Below, piece by piece: positions 5,313-5,340 of a stretch of DNA of 5,340 bases. A model generated the notes under the pieces. It saw only the letters and a program-made list of their open reading frames with translations. It did not search any database and was not told the DNA's origin. Positions within the stretch are counted from its first letter, which is position 1; each line of letters starts with the position of its first letter. The DNA comes from Anaerotignum sp. Its GTDB lineage: Bacteria; Bacillota; Clostridia; Lachnospirales; Anaerotignaceae. The translations under genes and the position numbers were made by a program. Where the stretch lies: positions 1-5,340 of the forward strand of contig JAHHTV010000112.1 of NCBI GenBank assembly GCA_020024395.1, written 5' to 3'.

Positions 5313-5340
5313 AATAGGGTAGTGTATACTACCCTATTTC
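5313..5340 (+). terminator. Hairpin after serS, probable terminator cut by window edge
   Basis: AATAGGGTAGT (5313-5323) pairs perfectly over 11 bp with ACTACCCTATT (5328-5338) around the loop GTAT. It begins 10 bases after the serS stop. Only TTTC of the tail is visible before the window ends, so the T-run cannot be judged. The symmetric A- and T-flanked stem could act in both directions. Confidence 0.65.

Overview
The window is an AT-rich stretch of a bacterial chromosome. It most likely comes from an anaerobic Firmicute of class Clostridia, perhaps Lachnospirales. The support is the gene order parA-parB-DUF4446-serS, strong AAGGAGG-like ribosome binding sites, a T-box leader in front of serS, and the AT-rich codon choice. 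The lineage is an inference from gene order and style, not from a database comparison. All four complete genes and the 5'-truncated parA lie on the + strand.

Layout. Positions 1-762 hold parA/soj without its first codon(s). It is followed after 3 bases by parB (766-1644) and after 7 bases by a membrane-anchored DUF4446 protein (1652-2515). These three look like one operon for chromosome segregation near the replication origin. The DUF4446 protein has a long acidic C-terminal tail containing a 39-bp tandem duplication. From the end of that gene through the gap up to 2632 there is a dense cluster of DnaA boxes: five match TTWTNCACA and three more have one mismatch. The cluster runs almost into the ribosome binding site of a Cof-type HAD-IIB hydrolase (2655-3458).

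Positions 3459-4013 carry no protein gene but are full of RNA signals. Facing the HAD gene on the minus strand is a compact three-hairpin element that ends in a canonical Rho-independent terminator, a candidate small RNA of about 100 nt with three C-rich tracts. On the + strand, an extended -10 promoter near 3684-3692 drives a roughly 315-nt leader with a T-box riboswitch. The UCC specifier, the UGGC bulge and the downstream gene all point to tRNA-Ser. Between the T-box terminator and the start codon, further complementary G and C tracts could mask the ribosome binding site. serS (4014-5303) encodes a full-length seryl-tRNA synthetase whose active-site motifs look unlike the common bacterial form. 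A strong hairpin follows it at the window edge.

How the parts fit. ParA and ParB segregate origin regions, and the DnaA-box cluster beside them suggests an origin element or a DnaA-controlled site. SerRS supply is controlled by uncharged tRNA-Ser. The most unusual items are the DnaA-box cluster, the minus-strand RNA and the atypical SerRS with its possible two-layer leader.
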